Origin: a virus
Virus record (IMG/VR): IMGVR_UViG_3300035703_000041
Coordinates: 31,225 to 95,224 of that record
Reading direction: 5' to 3' (one strand)
Length of the DNA: 64,000 nt
The notes under the pieces were generated by a model that had not been told where the DNA came from, ran no database searches, and saw nothing but the letters and a program-made list of their open reading frames with translations. Position numbers and translations under genes: made by a program. Position 1 is the first letter of the stretch. Every line of letters begins with the position of its first letter. This document shows positions 16,335 through 24,863 of the stretch, piece by piece.

Positions 16335-17710
16335 TGTTACTTGAAAGTTTATTAAAAGAGTTTGATGAAGCAGTAAACAAACCTAAATTTACTGGTTATT
16401 GGAAAGCTCAAGATAAAGCACCTCCAGGCAAGAAAATGGTTGGTGAAGAAGAAAAAACTACAGAAGCATCAACTTTGGATACTGACATTGAATATGAACC
16501 AAGTGTAGATCAAGAGTTTGATAAGAAAGAGCTTGCAGCATTGTTAACTCAAAAATTAACAGGACTAGCACCAAAAGAAGAACGAGCAATTAGATTAAAA
16601 ATATTTTATGATTATACTTATGATCAAATTGGTGAAAAATTTGGGGTATCTGGTGATAGAGCAAGAGACATCTTTATGAAGGGAATTAGAAAATTGAGGC
16701 ACCCTTCTCGCGCGAGAGAAATTAGACCTTTCCTTGAGGATGAAAATCCAACAGATAAAATTACAATGGATATACCACTATTTTTACGTATGATGGAATA
16801 TGCTAAAGAAGATGCAAAAACAGATATGGACTTGCATCAAGTAACTGCTCGCGCAATAGAATTAATGCAACAACATGACTACCTATGTATGGATAATTAT
16901 GATACTATCATAAACAATAGCGAACCTATAGATGAAGGTTGGTTAGATAAAGTTTACTCTGCTGGTCGTAACTTTGCTGATACTGCCACTCTAGGTGGTT
17001 ACAAGTATGCACGAGCTGGTGCTGATTACGCTGCTAAGAACATTGGCAATAAATTAGGGTTCGATGTGAAACCTACCACATATCAAAAAGAACTTGATCA
17101 GGAAGTTGAAAAACTTAACAAAGATTGGGAAAAGGAACCAGGTGCAAGTCTAGCTGGCATGGGTGGAGCAATGGCTTTACCTCTAGCCGGTCAATACGGC
17201 GCTGCTGTTAAAGGCGCACAGGGGTTAGGTGGTCAAGCATTAGATGCTTACGGTAAGTTTGTTAAAACATATCCATTGGCTAAAAAAGCTTTAGGTTTAG
17301 AAAACAAAGATGAAGATATAGATGAAGAGAAAAAAGGTCTTTACTATTATGTAAACAAGCGTAAAAAGGCTGGCACAAGCAGACCAGCTAGTCATCCAAA
17401 AGCACCAAGCGAACAAGATTGGAAGAACGCTGCTAAGACTGCAAAGAAAGAAAGTGTGGGCGAAGCGGGTCAATTTTCATATGGAGCTAAAACTCCACGC
17501 AAAGGCACAGTTGCTTACAACGCAGCACAAAAGCGTAAAGAAGATGAAAAAAGACAAAAACCAATTGAGCCAAAAGATCAAATGGTCGGTGTTGCTAAGG
17601 TAACAAAAGAAGGCAAGGAAAAAGGCGCTGATGGCAAAGCTTGCTGGCCAGGTTATCGTTATGCTGGCACAGAGAACGGCAAAGACAAGTGTGTGAAAGT
17701 TAAGAAGTAA
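16334..17710 (+). CDS. Multi-domain protein with sigma-70 region 4 domain, putative virion cargo
   Basis: A 458-residue chain. Residues 78-136 read like region 4 of a primary sigma factor: APKEERAIRLKIFYDYTYDQ, IGEKFGVS and GIRKLRHPSRAREIRPFLED. This helix-turn-helix normally binds the promoter -35 box and the RNA polymerase beta flap. A short helical domain follows (about 150-190), then a region with hydrophobic helices (about 220-310), and a Cys-containing C-terminal motif GKACWPGYRYAG. Joints IDE/G (201) and VGE/A (377), and the leader MLLESLLKEFDE/A, resemble prohead-protease sites. If cut, a free sigma-4 fragment of about 190 residues would result. The start overlaps the upstream stop. 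Confidence 0.78.
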   Translation: MLLESLLKEFDEAVNKPKFTGYWKAQDKAPPGKKMVGEEEKTTEASTLDTDIEYEPSVDQEFDKKELAALLTQKLTGLAPKEERAIRLKIFYDYTYDQIGEKFGVSGDRARDIFMKGIRKLRHPSRAREIRPFLEDENPTDKITMDIPLFLRMMEYAKEDAKTDMDLHQVTARAIELMQQHDYLCMDNYDTIINNSEPIDEGWLDKVYSAGRNFADTATLGGYKYARAGADYAAKNIGNKLGFDVKPTTYQKELDQEVEKLNKDWEKEPGASLAGMGGAMALPLAGQYGAAVKGAQGLGGQALDAYGKFVKTYPLAKKALGLENKDEDIDEEKKGLYYYVNKRKKAGTSRPASHPKAPSEQDWKNAAKTAKKESVGEAGQFSYGAKTPRKGTVAYNAAQKRKEDEKRQKPIEPKDQMVGVAKVTKEGKEKGADGKACWPGYRYAGTENGKDKCVKVKK

Positions 17711-19315
17711 ATGTTAATTAAAGATTTGCTACAAGGATCTACGCATGTTAATGAGGATGCTATATCAGATCTTGCCAGTAAATTAAAGAGTACTAAAGCA
17801 ACAAGTTATGATAATATCGATGCAATTATGCAAAAGATAGCAAAAGACAATAATATAACAGCTAAAGAATTACACGACATTTGGGTAAAAAAGTACGGTG
17901 AAAAACCAGATGATTGGATTAAAGATCAACTTAATGAAGCATTAACCGCTAAAGATACAGTTGAACGTTGGATTGCTGTTTTTAAAAGTAGTAAGCATCC
18001 AAAGTTTGCAGGTAAAACTCCTGAGCAGCGTGAGAAGATGGCAAGAGCTGCACAATATCGTGCAGTTCATAATAAAAAAATTAATGAAGCAAAAGTAACA
18101 CTATATACTGATCCATCATACTATGGTGCTGAAGTTGCAGACAATGCTGGCGAAGGTATACCCGTACAAGAAATACCATTAGACAATTTAGTTGGGTTTG
18201 AACCTGACGTTAAAATGCAGGACAAAAAGAGTGCAGCCAATATGTCTAAAATGGTTGACCTATTGAAAGCAGGCAAGGGCAAAGAACTACCACCAATACT
18301 AGTACGCAAGTATAAAAATGGTTATCAAGTATTAGATGGACATCATAGATTCCATGCTTACAAGAAAGCTGGAATAAAAACTATTCCAGCTAAACTTGTT
18401 CCTGATGAAGATATCAAAGTTGTTGATAAAATTGAAGAAGGTCCAGTTTGGGATAAAGTAAAGAATACTGCACTTGCTGGAACAATGGCAGGTGCGCTAG
18501 GGTATGGTGCGCTAACAGGGCAGTTACGTGACGAACCAAGGCAAGTGCCAGTTGACAAACCTCCTTTAGAAATTACTATACCAGGTGGTCAAGCAGAACC
18601 TGAAGTTAAAAAAGAACCAGAAAAACTATCACCAAGTACCGCTACAAACGCAAACAAAGAAATGGAAAAACTCGTGCTAACTGTTGCTTATCGCTCTGGG
18701 ATAAGAGGTCAAGAGTTGGCACAATTCATGGGACAAGTTGCTCATGAGACACTAGGATTTCAACGTTTAGTAGAAGTTGGTAGCGCAGAATACTTTAATA
18801 GATATGATCCAGAACATAGTCCTAAAAAAGCAAAGATACTTGGTAATGTTAATCCTGGTGACGGCATACGTTATAAAGGTCGCGGGTTTATACAAATAAC
18901 TGGGCGTGACAACTATAAGCGTGCTGGGAAAGCACTAGGGATTGATTTAGAAAATAACCCAAAGTGGGCAAGCAGTCCTAAAATTGCTGCTAAGATCGCT
19001 GTATGGTATTGGAAAAGTAGAGTAAAACCAGCAGTGGATGACTATACTGATACTATTGGTGTTACTTCAAAAATTAATCCTAGTATGAATGGTCTTGGTG
19101 ATAGAGACATGAACTTTCATCATTATTTAGAAAAGCTTAATTTAAATGAAAATTTTGCTGATGGAAAGAAACCAGGACGCAAGGGATTAGCCAAAAGAGT
19201 TGGTGTTAATTGTAAACAAAGCGTGACAAAGTTAAGAAAAATTGCTAGTAATAGTAGTGGTGAAAAACAGCGTATGGCACATTGGTGTGCAAATATGAAA
19301 GGCGGCAAAAAATGA
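17711..19315 (+). CDS. ParB/Srx-like domain fused to GH19 lysozyme, putative virion cargo
   Basis: A 534-residue fusion. Leader MLIKDLLQG is followed by three joints of the prohead-protease type, LNE/A (76), INE/A (126) and IEE/G (243), that separate a small helical domain, a ParB/Srx-like nuclease-fold domain (about 150-235, PPILVRKYKNGYQVLDGHHR), a hydrophobic segment (about 247-265) and a GH19 chitinase/lysozyme-like domain (about 315-470; FMGQVAHETLGF with the candidate catalytic Glu, YKGRGFIQITGRDNY). GH19 enzymes cut peptidoglycan or chitin. The basic Cys-containing tail KRVGVNCKQS ends the chain. It may aid DNA entry if packaged, or be a lysis endolysin. Start follows the upstream stop directly. 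Confidence 0.82.
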   Translation: MLIKDLLQGSTHVNEDAISDLASKLKSTKATSYDNIDAIMQKIAKDNNITAKELHDIWVKKYGEKPDDWIKDQLNEALTAKDTVERWIAVFKSSKHPKFAGKTPEQREKMARAAQYRAVHNKKINEAKVTLYTDPSYYGAEVADNAGEGIPVQEIPLDNLVGFEPDVKMQDKKSAANMSKMVDLLKAGKGKELPPILVRKYKNGYQVLDGHHRFHAYKKAGIKTIPAKLVPDEDIKVVDKIEEGPVWDKVKNTALAGTMAGALGYGALTGQLRDEPRQVPVDKPPLEITIPGGQAEPEVKKEPEKLSPSTATNANKEMEKLVLTVAYRSGIRGQELAQFMGQVAHETLGFQRLVEVGSAEYFNRYDPEHSPKKAKILGNVNPGDGIRYKGRGFIQITGRDNYKRAGKALGIDLENNPKWASSPKIAAKIAVWYWKSRVKPAVDDYTDTIGVTSKINPSMNGLGDRDMNFHHYLEKLNLNENFADGKKPGRKGLAKRVGVNCKQSVTKLRKIASNSSGEKQRMAHWCANMKGGKK

Positions 19316-19740
19316 GGCAGTGGATTAATTTGTTTGAAGACATTAATGATGAATGGTTCAGTAACGGCGGTTTCCAAGCATGGAAACAACCAGTCCCAGT
19401 AAAGTATACTACAGCAGCAGACTCAGGCACTATTCAAACACTTGAAGGTCCAGTAGCATATGGTGCTGGATTTAAAATTATTACTGGACCAAAAGGTGAA
19501 CAGTATCCAGTTCCTCCACAAAAGTTTGCAGAACTATATGATGATAATGAAGATGGTACTGCTACACCAAAGAAGATTGTTAAGACCGCTAAAGTAGCAG
19601 ATCACAACGGCGCTGTTAAGACAAGCTGGGGCGAGACGCTAAACTATACTGCAGGTGAGGATGTGATTGTACGACATGGACCAGGCGATTATGGTGTAGT
19701 TAAGAAAGATATTTTCGCTAAAACTTATACAACTTCTTAA
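19312..19740 (+). CDS. Small protein with tandem duplicated domain
   Basis: A 142-residue protein starting at ATG 19312, which overlaps the upstream stop in ATGA. Two similar halves are visible: about 17-75 (YGAGFKIITGPKGEQYPVPPQKF) and about 90-140 (YTAGEDVIVRHGPGDYGVVKKDIF). In each, a Gly-rich turn after an aromatic residue is followed by a PG/KG..Y.V hairpin and a K/Q..F. This resembles small PGDY-type beta domains. N terminus MRQWINLFEDI is leader-like. No function known. Confidence 0.72.
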   Translation: MRQWINLFEDINDEWFSNGGFQAWKQPVPVKYTTAADSGTIQTLEGPVAYGAGFKIITGPKGEQYPVPPQKFAELYDDNEDGTATPKKIVKTAKVADHNGAVKTSWGETLNYTAGEDVIVRHGPGDYGVVKKDIFAKTYTTS

Positions 19741-21170
19741 GTTAATCTTACAAATACCTGCCCACTTACTTGATAGTAAGGATTACCAACAGCAACCCCA
19801 GCTAATGCAGCGGCTGCATCGTCAGCATAAGGACCAGGGATACCTGGCCATGCAGTTGATTGTACAGTATTATCAGGGAAAGTTAAATTACCATCAGTCT
19901 TAAAAGTCCACTCATACGCAGTAAGTTCAATGCCAAGCCCGCCGGTTGTGATTTTTACTTCACCTGAATCAGCCTCATTGAATGTTGCTATTGCTACATT
20001 GCCCATTTCAAAAGCATTTTCGCCCCAACCTAGCTGCATGCCGCCGCCAACGCCTGAGGTTGTAAATACCAAAAGTTCAGCAGGGGCTTGTAGCATCAAG
20101 GTTCCGTTAACAGGAGCATAATTTCCAATAGGAGATATAGTTAAATTCCCTGGTAAACTAAAGGAACCATCCTCACCAAATGTCCAACGTCTTAGTGTGC
20201 TGTCTGTTAGGTTGATGTCTATGTTGATAGCACTTTCGCTACCAATGTTGCCAGGTATGGTTAGATCACCGTCACTACCAAATATCCAAGACTTGCTGCT
20301 TTCACTATTTGCATTGGTTAGAACAGCAAACCCATCGTCGCTGAATACTACCAGTCCAGGTTCGTCTTCACTTATCCTGCCATTGCTGCTTCCAGGAAAA
20401 ATTAAATCACCACTTGAATTAAATGTCCAAGTCTTATACAATGCGCCAAATAAAACTGTTTGTGGCCCATCATCAAATCCTGCGGTAATATCTTGATCGA
20501 CATGTATTTGCCAGTTGCCAGCATCTTGTTGGATATCTGTAATCGTAGCAGTTATCGGTGTTCCCCATGCTGTGGTTACAGCACCACCTATTTGAATATT
20601 TGATCCCAATGCAGGATAGGTGTTGTCGTTGATAAACAAACGCCAAACATTGCCCGGAGGCACAAGTTCATCTACAGTGTGTACCGTGATATTCTCTATT
20701 AATGGATTTCCTATTGATATAAATGCATTAGTTGAGCTATTAATATTAACCGCGCTATTTGTGTCACTTACTTTTACATGGTTTATTTCACCACCGAGAA
20801 ATAGATCGGCTGTGCTTTGATCTATGCTCCCACCTGCTCTGATATGTATGTGACTAGGTTCACCACCAGTAGGTTCTATCACAAGATATTGATCGCTGCC
20901 GTTTCTCCTAAGTTCTTCGTCAGGAACCAGTTTAATAGTATCAAATTCATTGCCGTCACTGCTGTCTGCATCACCACCATAGAAGGTGCCTTTGTTTAGG
21001 ACCTTGCTTTTTACATGTGTTCGAATGCCGTCAAACATCAATAATTCTAATTTACCGTTGTCACCAACATAAAGAGCAAGTTCACCATAGGGACGGATTT
21101 CGTCTGTGCTAGTATTGTTAGCGCCGTCACCTTCAATTTGACTTACATTTATTCTTCTTACTCTCGTCAC
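19737..21170 (-). CDS. Fibre-like structural protein
   Basis: A 477-residue repetitive beta-rich protein. The motif W-x-F-x-x-x-G-x-L/F-x-x-P (TWTFNSSGDLIFPG, SWIFGSDGDLTIPG, RWTFGEDGSFSLPG, EWTFKTDGNLTFPD) recurs at least four times, as in trimeric tail fibres and baseplate-attached proteins. GTG start at 21170 with AGGGG 8 bases upstream. It lies 16 bases behind the longer fibre gene on the same strand, which shares the motif, so the two are probably cotranscribed and assemble together. Its 3' end overlaps the plus-strand gene by four bases. Confidence 0.75.
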   Translation of the reverse strand: MTRVRRINVSQIEGDGANNTSTDEIRPYGELALYVGDNGKLELLMFDGIRTHVKSKVLNKGTFYGGDADSSDGNEFDTIKLVPDEELRRNGSDQYLVIEPTGGEPSHIHIRAGGSIDQSTADLFLGGEINHVKVSDTNSAVNINSSTNAFISIGNPLIENITVHTVDELVPPGNVWRLFINDNTYPALGSNIQIGGAVTTAWGTPITATITDIQQDAGNWQIHVDQDITAGFDDGPQTVLFGALYKTWTFNSSGDLIFPGSSNGRISEDEPGLVVFSDDGFAVLTNANSESSKSWIFGSDGDLTIPGNIGSESAINIDINLTDSTLRRWTFGEDGSFSLPGNLTISPIGNYAPVNGTLMLQAPAELLVFTTSGVGGGMQLGWGENAFEMGNVAIATFNEADSGEVKITTGGLGIELTAYEWTFKTDGNLTFPDNTVQSTAWPGIPGPYADDAAAALAGVAVGNPYYQVSGQVFVRLT

Positions 21171-21185
21171 TTTGTTTGCCCCTAA

Positions 21186-24059
21186 TTAATCGTTGTTGTA
21201 TTCTGAACCGTAGAATATCTTAGCAGTCCATTGTATCTTAAGTGTATTGACCTCACCATCTAATCTACGGTAGCTGATAGTGCCTTCATTCTGCACGAAC
21301 CACAAGTCATCATTTTCGCCATCTGTTGACCCGCTTGATACCTCAGTGTGAGTGATGTTCTCTTCACCATCGTCATCTACTATGTGTATGGTTCCTATGA
21401 TGGTAGCATCGCCAGTAAACGCATGATAATCAATTATTGCACCGCGGAAGTCGTCACTGCCACCTGAAAGATCATTCTTATCCCACCATACAACAGGTTC
21501 AGCACCTGTTGAAACTCTATAATAAACCGTGTCTCCCTGTGTGACGGAAACATAACGATCACCTATGTGGTATAACTGAAGGAAGTTATTTGTGCTGCTG
21601 CCCACTACCTCAGCTGGATACCAAGTGCTGTTATCGAGACTAAATTCCAATTCATAGTCTGTTGGTCCATCGTAGAGAGTGTATAGATCTACATCCCAGT
21701 TTATGAATGTGTAATAATCGTTTCTAGTGTCAAAAGCAGTTGCCGCTACTGATGTTTGAGTTATTCTTTCAGTTACTGATACTTGTTTGTAACCAACAGC
21801 TTCTTCAATCCTGCGTTCGTCTGTTGCTCTAAGTTTAACGCGACCCAACCCTTCTGCGGATTTTAATATAGTACCATCAACAAATTTGATACCTTCATTT
21901 AGTTTAGTTCTATCTATCTCATAACGTAGATAACTAAAACCGCCTCCACCTCCTTGTGTCCAGCTTAACCAATATATACCAAAATATTGATCAGTGTCAG
22001 GAATATACATAATTGCTTTACTACCAGGGACTTTGTTACCTAACCCGCCGTTACCATATGCTTCATAAAAAGGAAGATAAGTTCTATCTTCCAAATTAGT
22101 TAAGTCATCCCACCCAGCAATGTTCCACAATGTTCCTAGAGGGCTTACATCTGAGTCCCATCCGTTTTCTCTGTACGGGTTATAGATGCCGTTGTTGGCA
22201 TCTCTAGTTATACCAATTTGTAAGGTTGAGTCATCGTTTTCTACGAAAGTATCTATCAAATTGCTATTATCAGGTTTTAGGAAATAGTTTGGATTAGTGA
22301 TTTGAGTTCTTGTGTAAGCAAATGATCCACCGTTATTTTGTCCCCAATCAGTAAACTCAAACTTGTAATACTTGTCGTTTATTGTGTCGTGCATTACAAG
22401 CTCAGCTTCAAGAATATTATTACCAACTTGGTTGTTAAGTGCTGAACGGAATGTAGTATAACTTCTAGATTCTAAATTTAATAAGTCTCCCCAACCATCG
22501 TTGTTCCATTCAGTGCCTAGAGGACTTAGATAAGTGTTATTGTCATACTCAATTTCAGCTTCTATATTATACAATGCTTGGTTACTACTGCGAGCGAGAG
22601 TTAAACCTGTATCTATCTCATCAGTTTGAGAACCATCTGCTGTTCTTGTAAATTCAAAAGGTTCACCTAAGACTGCTGCTTGCACAATAAGTGGATTGTT
22701 TGTTAGCTCTAGATAAGGTTGCGAAGTACTGCCGCCTCCTCCAGTAATAACATTGCCATCTACTAATAAATTACCTGTATTATCTATACTTAAAGCAACA
22801 TTGCCCAAGTATATTGTGCTATTGCTTACATATAAATCTTTCCATGGACGATCAATAGTACCTAAACTATGTTGAGGGGTTAAGTCTGGGCCTTCTATTA
22901 CACCTGGTAATAAATCTCCATCAAAATAAACATCCCCAGTTCCATCAAACAAAGTAGTGTGGAATTCATTTGTCGCTCTATCAACACGGGAAATTCTTAT
23001 ATCTTCAAAATTCATATTGATAGCTAATAATCCGTCTTCTGTTGCTATTTTACTACCAACAGTTGGTACTCTTAATTCGCCATCACCTAAAAATCTCCAA
23101 GCTTTACTTGGATTATTTTGCCATTGTGTTTGAATAAATGGACCAACAGCATCAATACCAATAAAGCTATCTAAATCATAACTTGCTAACTCAACATAAC
23201 TATTGGCTGCTGCTCTTATGTCTAAGCTATGTTGTCCTGCGGGATCATTAGGATTGCCTTGTTCTCCGTACCAAATTTCTAAACGTGGCCCGTCATTTAA
23301 ATGTGTTAGATCGTTAAATCTAATAAATCCTCCATCCCCAACATTGTGATCGGGGTCTGTTGAATTGTCTTCAAATATAATACTTTGTGATCTAAATCTA
23401 AATTCTAAAGTATCTAAACTTGTTTCTATTAAATTGTTAGAAACGTTTAAATTACCAATAGTGATATTTGATACCACGTTGCTAAATTCTATTCCATTTT
23501 CAGTGCTATTAACTTTAAGCAACAAACCTGCTTGGCTAGCAAAGCTATCAGGTGTTTCACCAATATTTGTAAATGTTATGTTTGGGACTCCATCTATAGT
23601 AGATGTTGCTGTTGGATTATAGTTCCAAGCATCTTCAATTGTAATTGGAGTAAATGCACCATAGTTATCATCAAGGTATAAAATTTCACCTGAACTTACG
23701 CTACTACCATCATCAGGATCAACTAAACGAGCAATTAGATGATAAAAACGATGTTGAAGATATCTTAAATCTTCTTCAGTAAATGTAATTGTAGCTACAC
23801 CAGAAGCTGGTGCAGTAATAGTAGCAGTTTTAGTTACAAAATGCTCTTTAGTTTCACGATCAACAATTTGAACTTGAACATCATAATTAGTCAAGTTCAC
23901 TACTTTTTGATTTACGCTAAAAACAACTAACCTAAATTGATTAGCAGTTCCTTTGTAAAGCATAATAGGCTGTTGATAAGCCATACGCCAATTAGTACCT
24001 GTTGTATTAGTACCAGTTGCGATTACGGGGTTATAACTGAAGGCATATATAGTTTGCAT
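21186..24059 (-). CDS. Large fibre-like structural protein
   Basis: A 957-residue virion protein. The N-terminal about 150 residues (YAFSYNPVIATGTNT, then strands around VQVQIVDRETKEHFVTKTA) look like an attachment domain of phage fibre or baseplate proteins. The middle repeats SKAWRFLGDGELRVP-type units, and later parts contain paired repeats DDLTNLEDRTYLPF and DLLNLESRSYTTF. Codon and motif style match the downstream 19737-21170 gene. It starts at ATG 24059. The divergent gene at 24114 shares the 54-base intergenic region, which has late-promoter cores on both strands. Receptor binding is likely but not shown. Confidence 0.78.
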   Translation of the reverse strand: MQTIYAFSYNPVIATGTNTTGTNWRMAYQQPIMLYKGTANQFRLVVFSVNQKVVNLTNYDVQVQIVDRETKEHFVTKTATITAPASGVATITFTEEDLRYLQHRFYHLIARLVDPDDGSSVSSGEILYLDDNYGAFTPITIEDAWNYNPTATSTIDGVPNITFTNIGETPDSFASQAGLLLKVNSTENGIEFSNVVSNITIGNLNVSNNLIETSLDTLEFRFRSQSIIFEDNSTDPDHNVGDGGFIRFNDLTHLNDGPRLEIWYGEQGNPNDPAGQHSLDIRAAANSYVELASYDLDSFIGIDAVGPFIQTQWQNNPSKAWRFLGDGELRVPTVGSKIATEDGLLAINMNFEDIRISRVDRATNEFHTTLFDGTGDVYFDGDLLPGVIEGPDLTPQHSLGTIDRPWKDLYVSNSTIYLGNVALSIDNTGNLLVDGNVITGGGGSTSQPYLELTNNPLIVQAAVLGEPFEFTRTADGSQTDEIDTGLTLARSSNQALYNIEAEIEYDNNTYLSPLGTEWNNDGWGDLLNLESRSYTTFRSALNNQVGNNILEAELVMHDTINDKYYKFEFTDWGQNNGGSFAYTRTQITNPNYFLKPDNSNLIDTFVENDDSTLQIGITRDANNGIYNPYRENGWDSDVSPLGTLWNIAGWDDLTNLEDRTYLPFYEAYGNGGLGNKVPGSKAIMYIPDTDQYFGIYWLSWTQGGGGGFSYLRYEIDRTKLNEGIKFVDGTILKSAEGLGRVKLRATDERRIEEAVGYKQVSVTERITQTSVAATAFDTRNDYYTFINWDVDLYTLYDGPTDYELEFSLDNSTWYPAEVVGSSTNNFLQLYHIGDRYVSVTQGDTVYYRVSTGAEPVVWWDKNDLSGGSDDFRGAIIDYHAFTGDATIIGTIHIVDDDGEENITHTEVSSGSTDGENDDLWFVQNEGTISYRRLDGEVNTLKIQWTAKIFYGSEYNND

Positions 24060-24064
24060 ATGAA

Positions 24065-24070
24065 TATTTA
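24065..24070 (-). promoter_or_regulatory. Late promoter core on the minus strand
   Basis: On the minus strand the bases read TAAATA and end six bases from ATG 24059, so a late transcript would be nearly leaderless. The short distance makes this a weaker candidate. Confidence 0.35.
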
Positions 24071-24082
24071 TTTGAAACTACC

Positions 24083-24090
24083 TATAAATA
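24083..24090 (+). promoter_or_regulatory. Full T4 late promoter octamer (TATAAATA)
   Basis: TATAAATA at 24083-24090 is the complete T4 late consensus, the best match in the window. It precedes ATG 24114, which has TTAGGA at 24101-24106. Confidence 0.65.
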
Positions 24091-24113
24091 CATATAGTTA
24101 TTAGGAACATGCC

Positions 24114-24437
24114 ATGCGAGCAACAGACATTATAAGACAAGTTTTAAATATGATTGACAGCATAGAAACAAACATGGCACAGGGCAAAGAAGAACCTGTT
24201 GTTAGTGTTGAAATTGAAGCTGGTGCCGATGATGAATTAGCTCGTATGAAACAGATTGCAGGTCTACTAGGATCTGGGGAAACTCAATATAGCAATCAAC
24301 CTCAGGAACGTATTGCAAGTATTGAAGCAGTAACAACTGATGCTGGGGGAGGCGTTAATGGTCCAAAACATCCAGCTGATATGAGAGCAGATAGCATAAG
24401 CATGTATCCAAATCATCAACATAAGCCAGGAATGTAA
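24114..24437 (+). CDS. Conserved phage protein of unknown function
   Basis: A 107-residue protein beginning MRATDIIRQVLNMIDSI, an amphipathic helix. The centre has LARMKQIAGLL, and the C-terminal part VNGPKHPADMRADSISMYP resembles a pattern I associate with virion genes of marine T4-type phages (recollection, not checked). Sites IEIE/A and SIE/A could be prohead-protease targets. A late promoter octamer and its position next to fibre genes suggest a virion role. Confidence 0.68.
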   Translation: MRATDIIRQVLNMIDSIETNMAQGKEEPVVSVEIEAGADDELARMKQIAGLLGSGETQYSNQPQERIASIEAVTTDAGGGVNGPKHPADMRADSISMYPNHQHKPGM

Positions 24438-24440
24438 AAT

Positions 24441-24860
24441 ATGGCAAATATAACAATAAGCGTACAAAGCTTTTTAAACGCGGCAGACACACTTAGTATT
24501 ACTATTGCAGATACTAATACTGTAGCTCAATTGAAAACTGCTATAAGTTTGCAGGAAGCTGTTCCAACAACTCAGATGAAGTTGTTTTTCAACAATGCAT
24601 TATTGGGTAATACTAGCACTTTAGTTAGTTTAGGAATTGTAAGTGGAAGTTATATTAAAACAGCTAATACAATTGCTCGTTTATCAACAAGAGAAGATAG
24701 ACAAAAAGCTAAATTGGATTTAGCAGCACTTGATCGTGCAGCATATGGTTCTCGTCCAAGCACATACGACATAAACAAACTTCCAAATCCATATAATGGC
24801 AATAGTGTTGATCCTGATGACGGTGCTTCAACACTAACAACAGGCCGTCCCTGGAGTTAA
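24441..24860 (+). CDS. Ubiquitin-like fold protein next to fibre genes
   Basis: A 139-residue protein whose first about 78 residues follow the ubiquitin pattern: strand ITISVQSF, strand LSITIADT, helix NTVAQLKTAISLQEAVP, strand QMKLFFNNALLG, then TSTLVSLGIVSGSYIK. This aligns with ubiquitin's DTIENVKAKIQDKEGIP, QRLIFAGKQLED and TLSDYNIQKESTL. No C-terminal Gly-Gly ends the domain, so conjugation is unlikely. The remaining about 60 residues are polar and end in a Pro/Gly-rich tail. It sits three bases after gene 24114 and three before the structural gene 24864. Confidence 0.75.
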   Translation: MANITISVQSFLNAADTLSITIADTNTVAQLKTAISLQEAVPTTQMKLFFNNALLGNTSTLVSLGIVSGSYIKTANTIARLSTREDRQKAKLDLAALDRAAYGSRPSTYDINKLPNPYNGNSVDPDDGASTLTTGRPWS

Positions 24861-24863
24861 TAA

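Noticed and set aside
19930-20820. Plus-strand frames inside the minus-strand fibre gene
   Set aside because: Shadows; the minus-strand product has coherent repeated fibre motifs.
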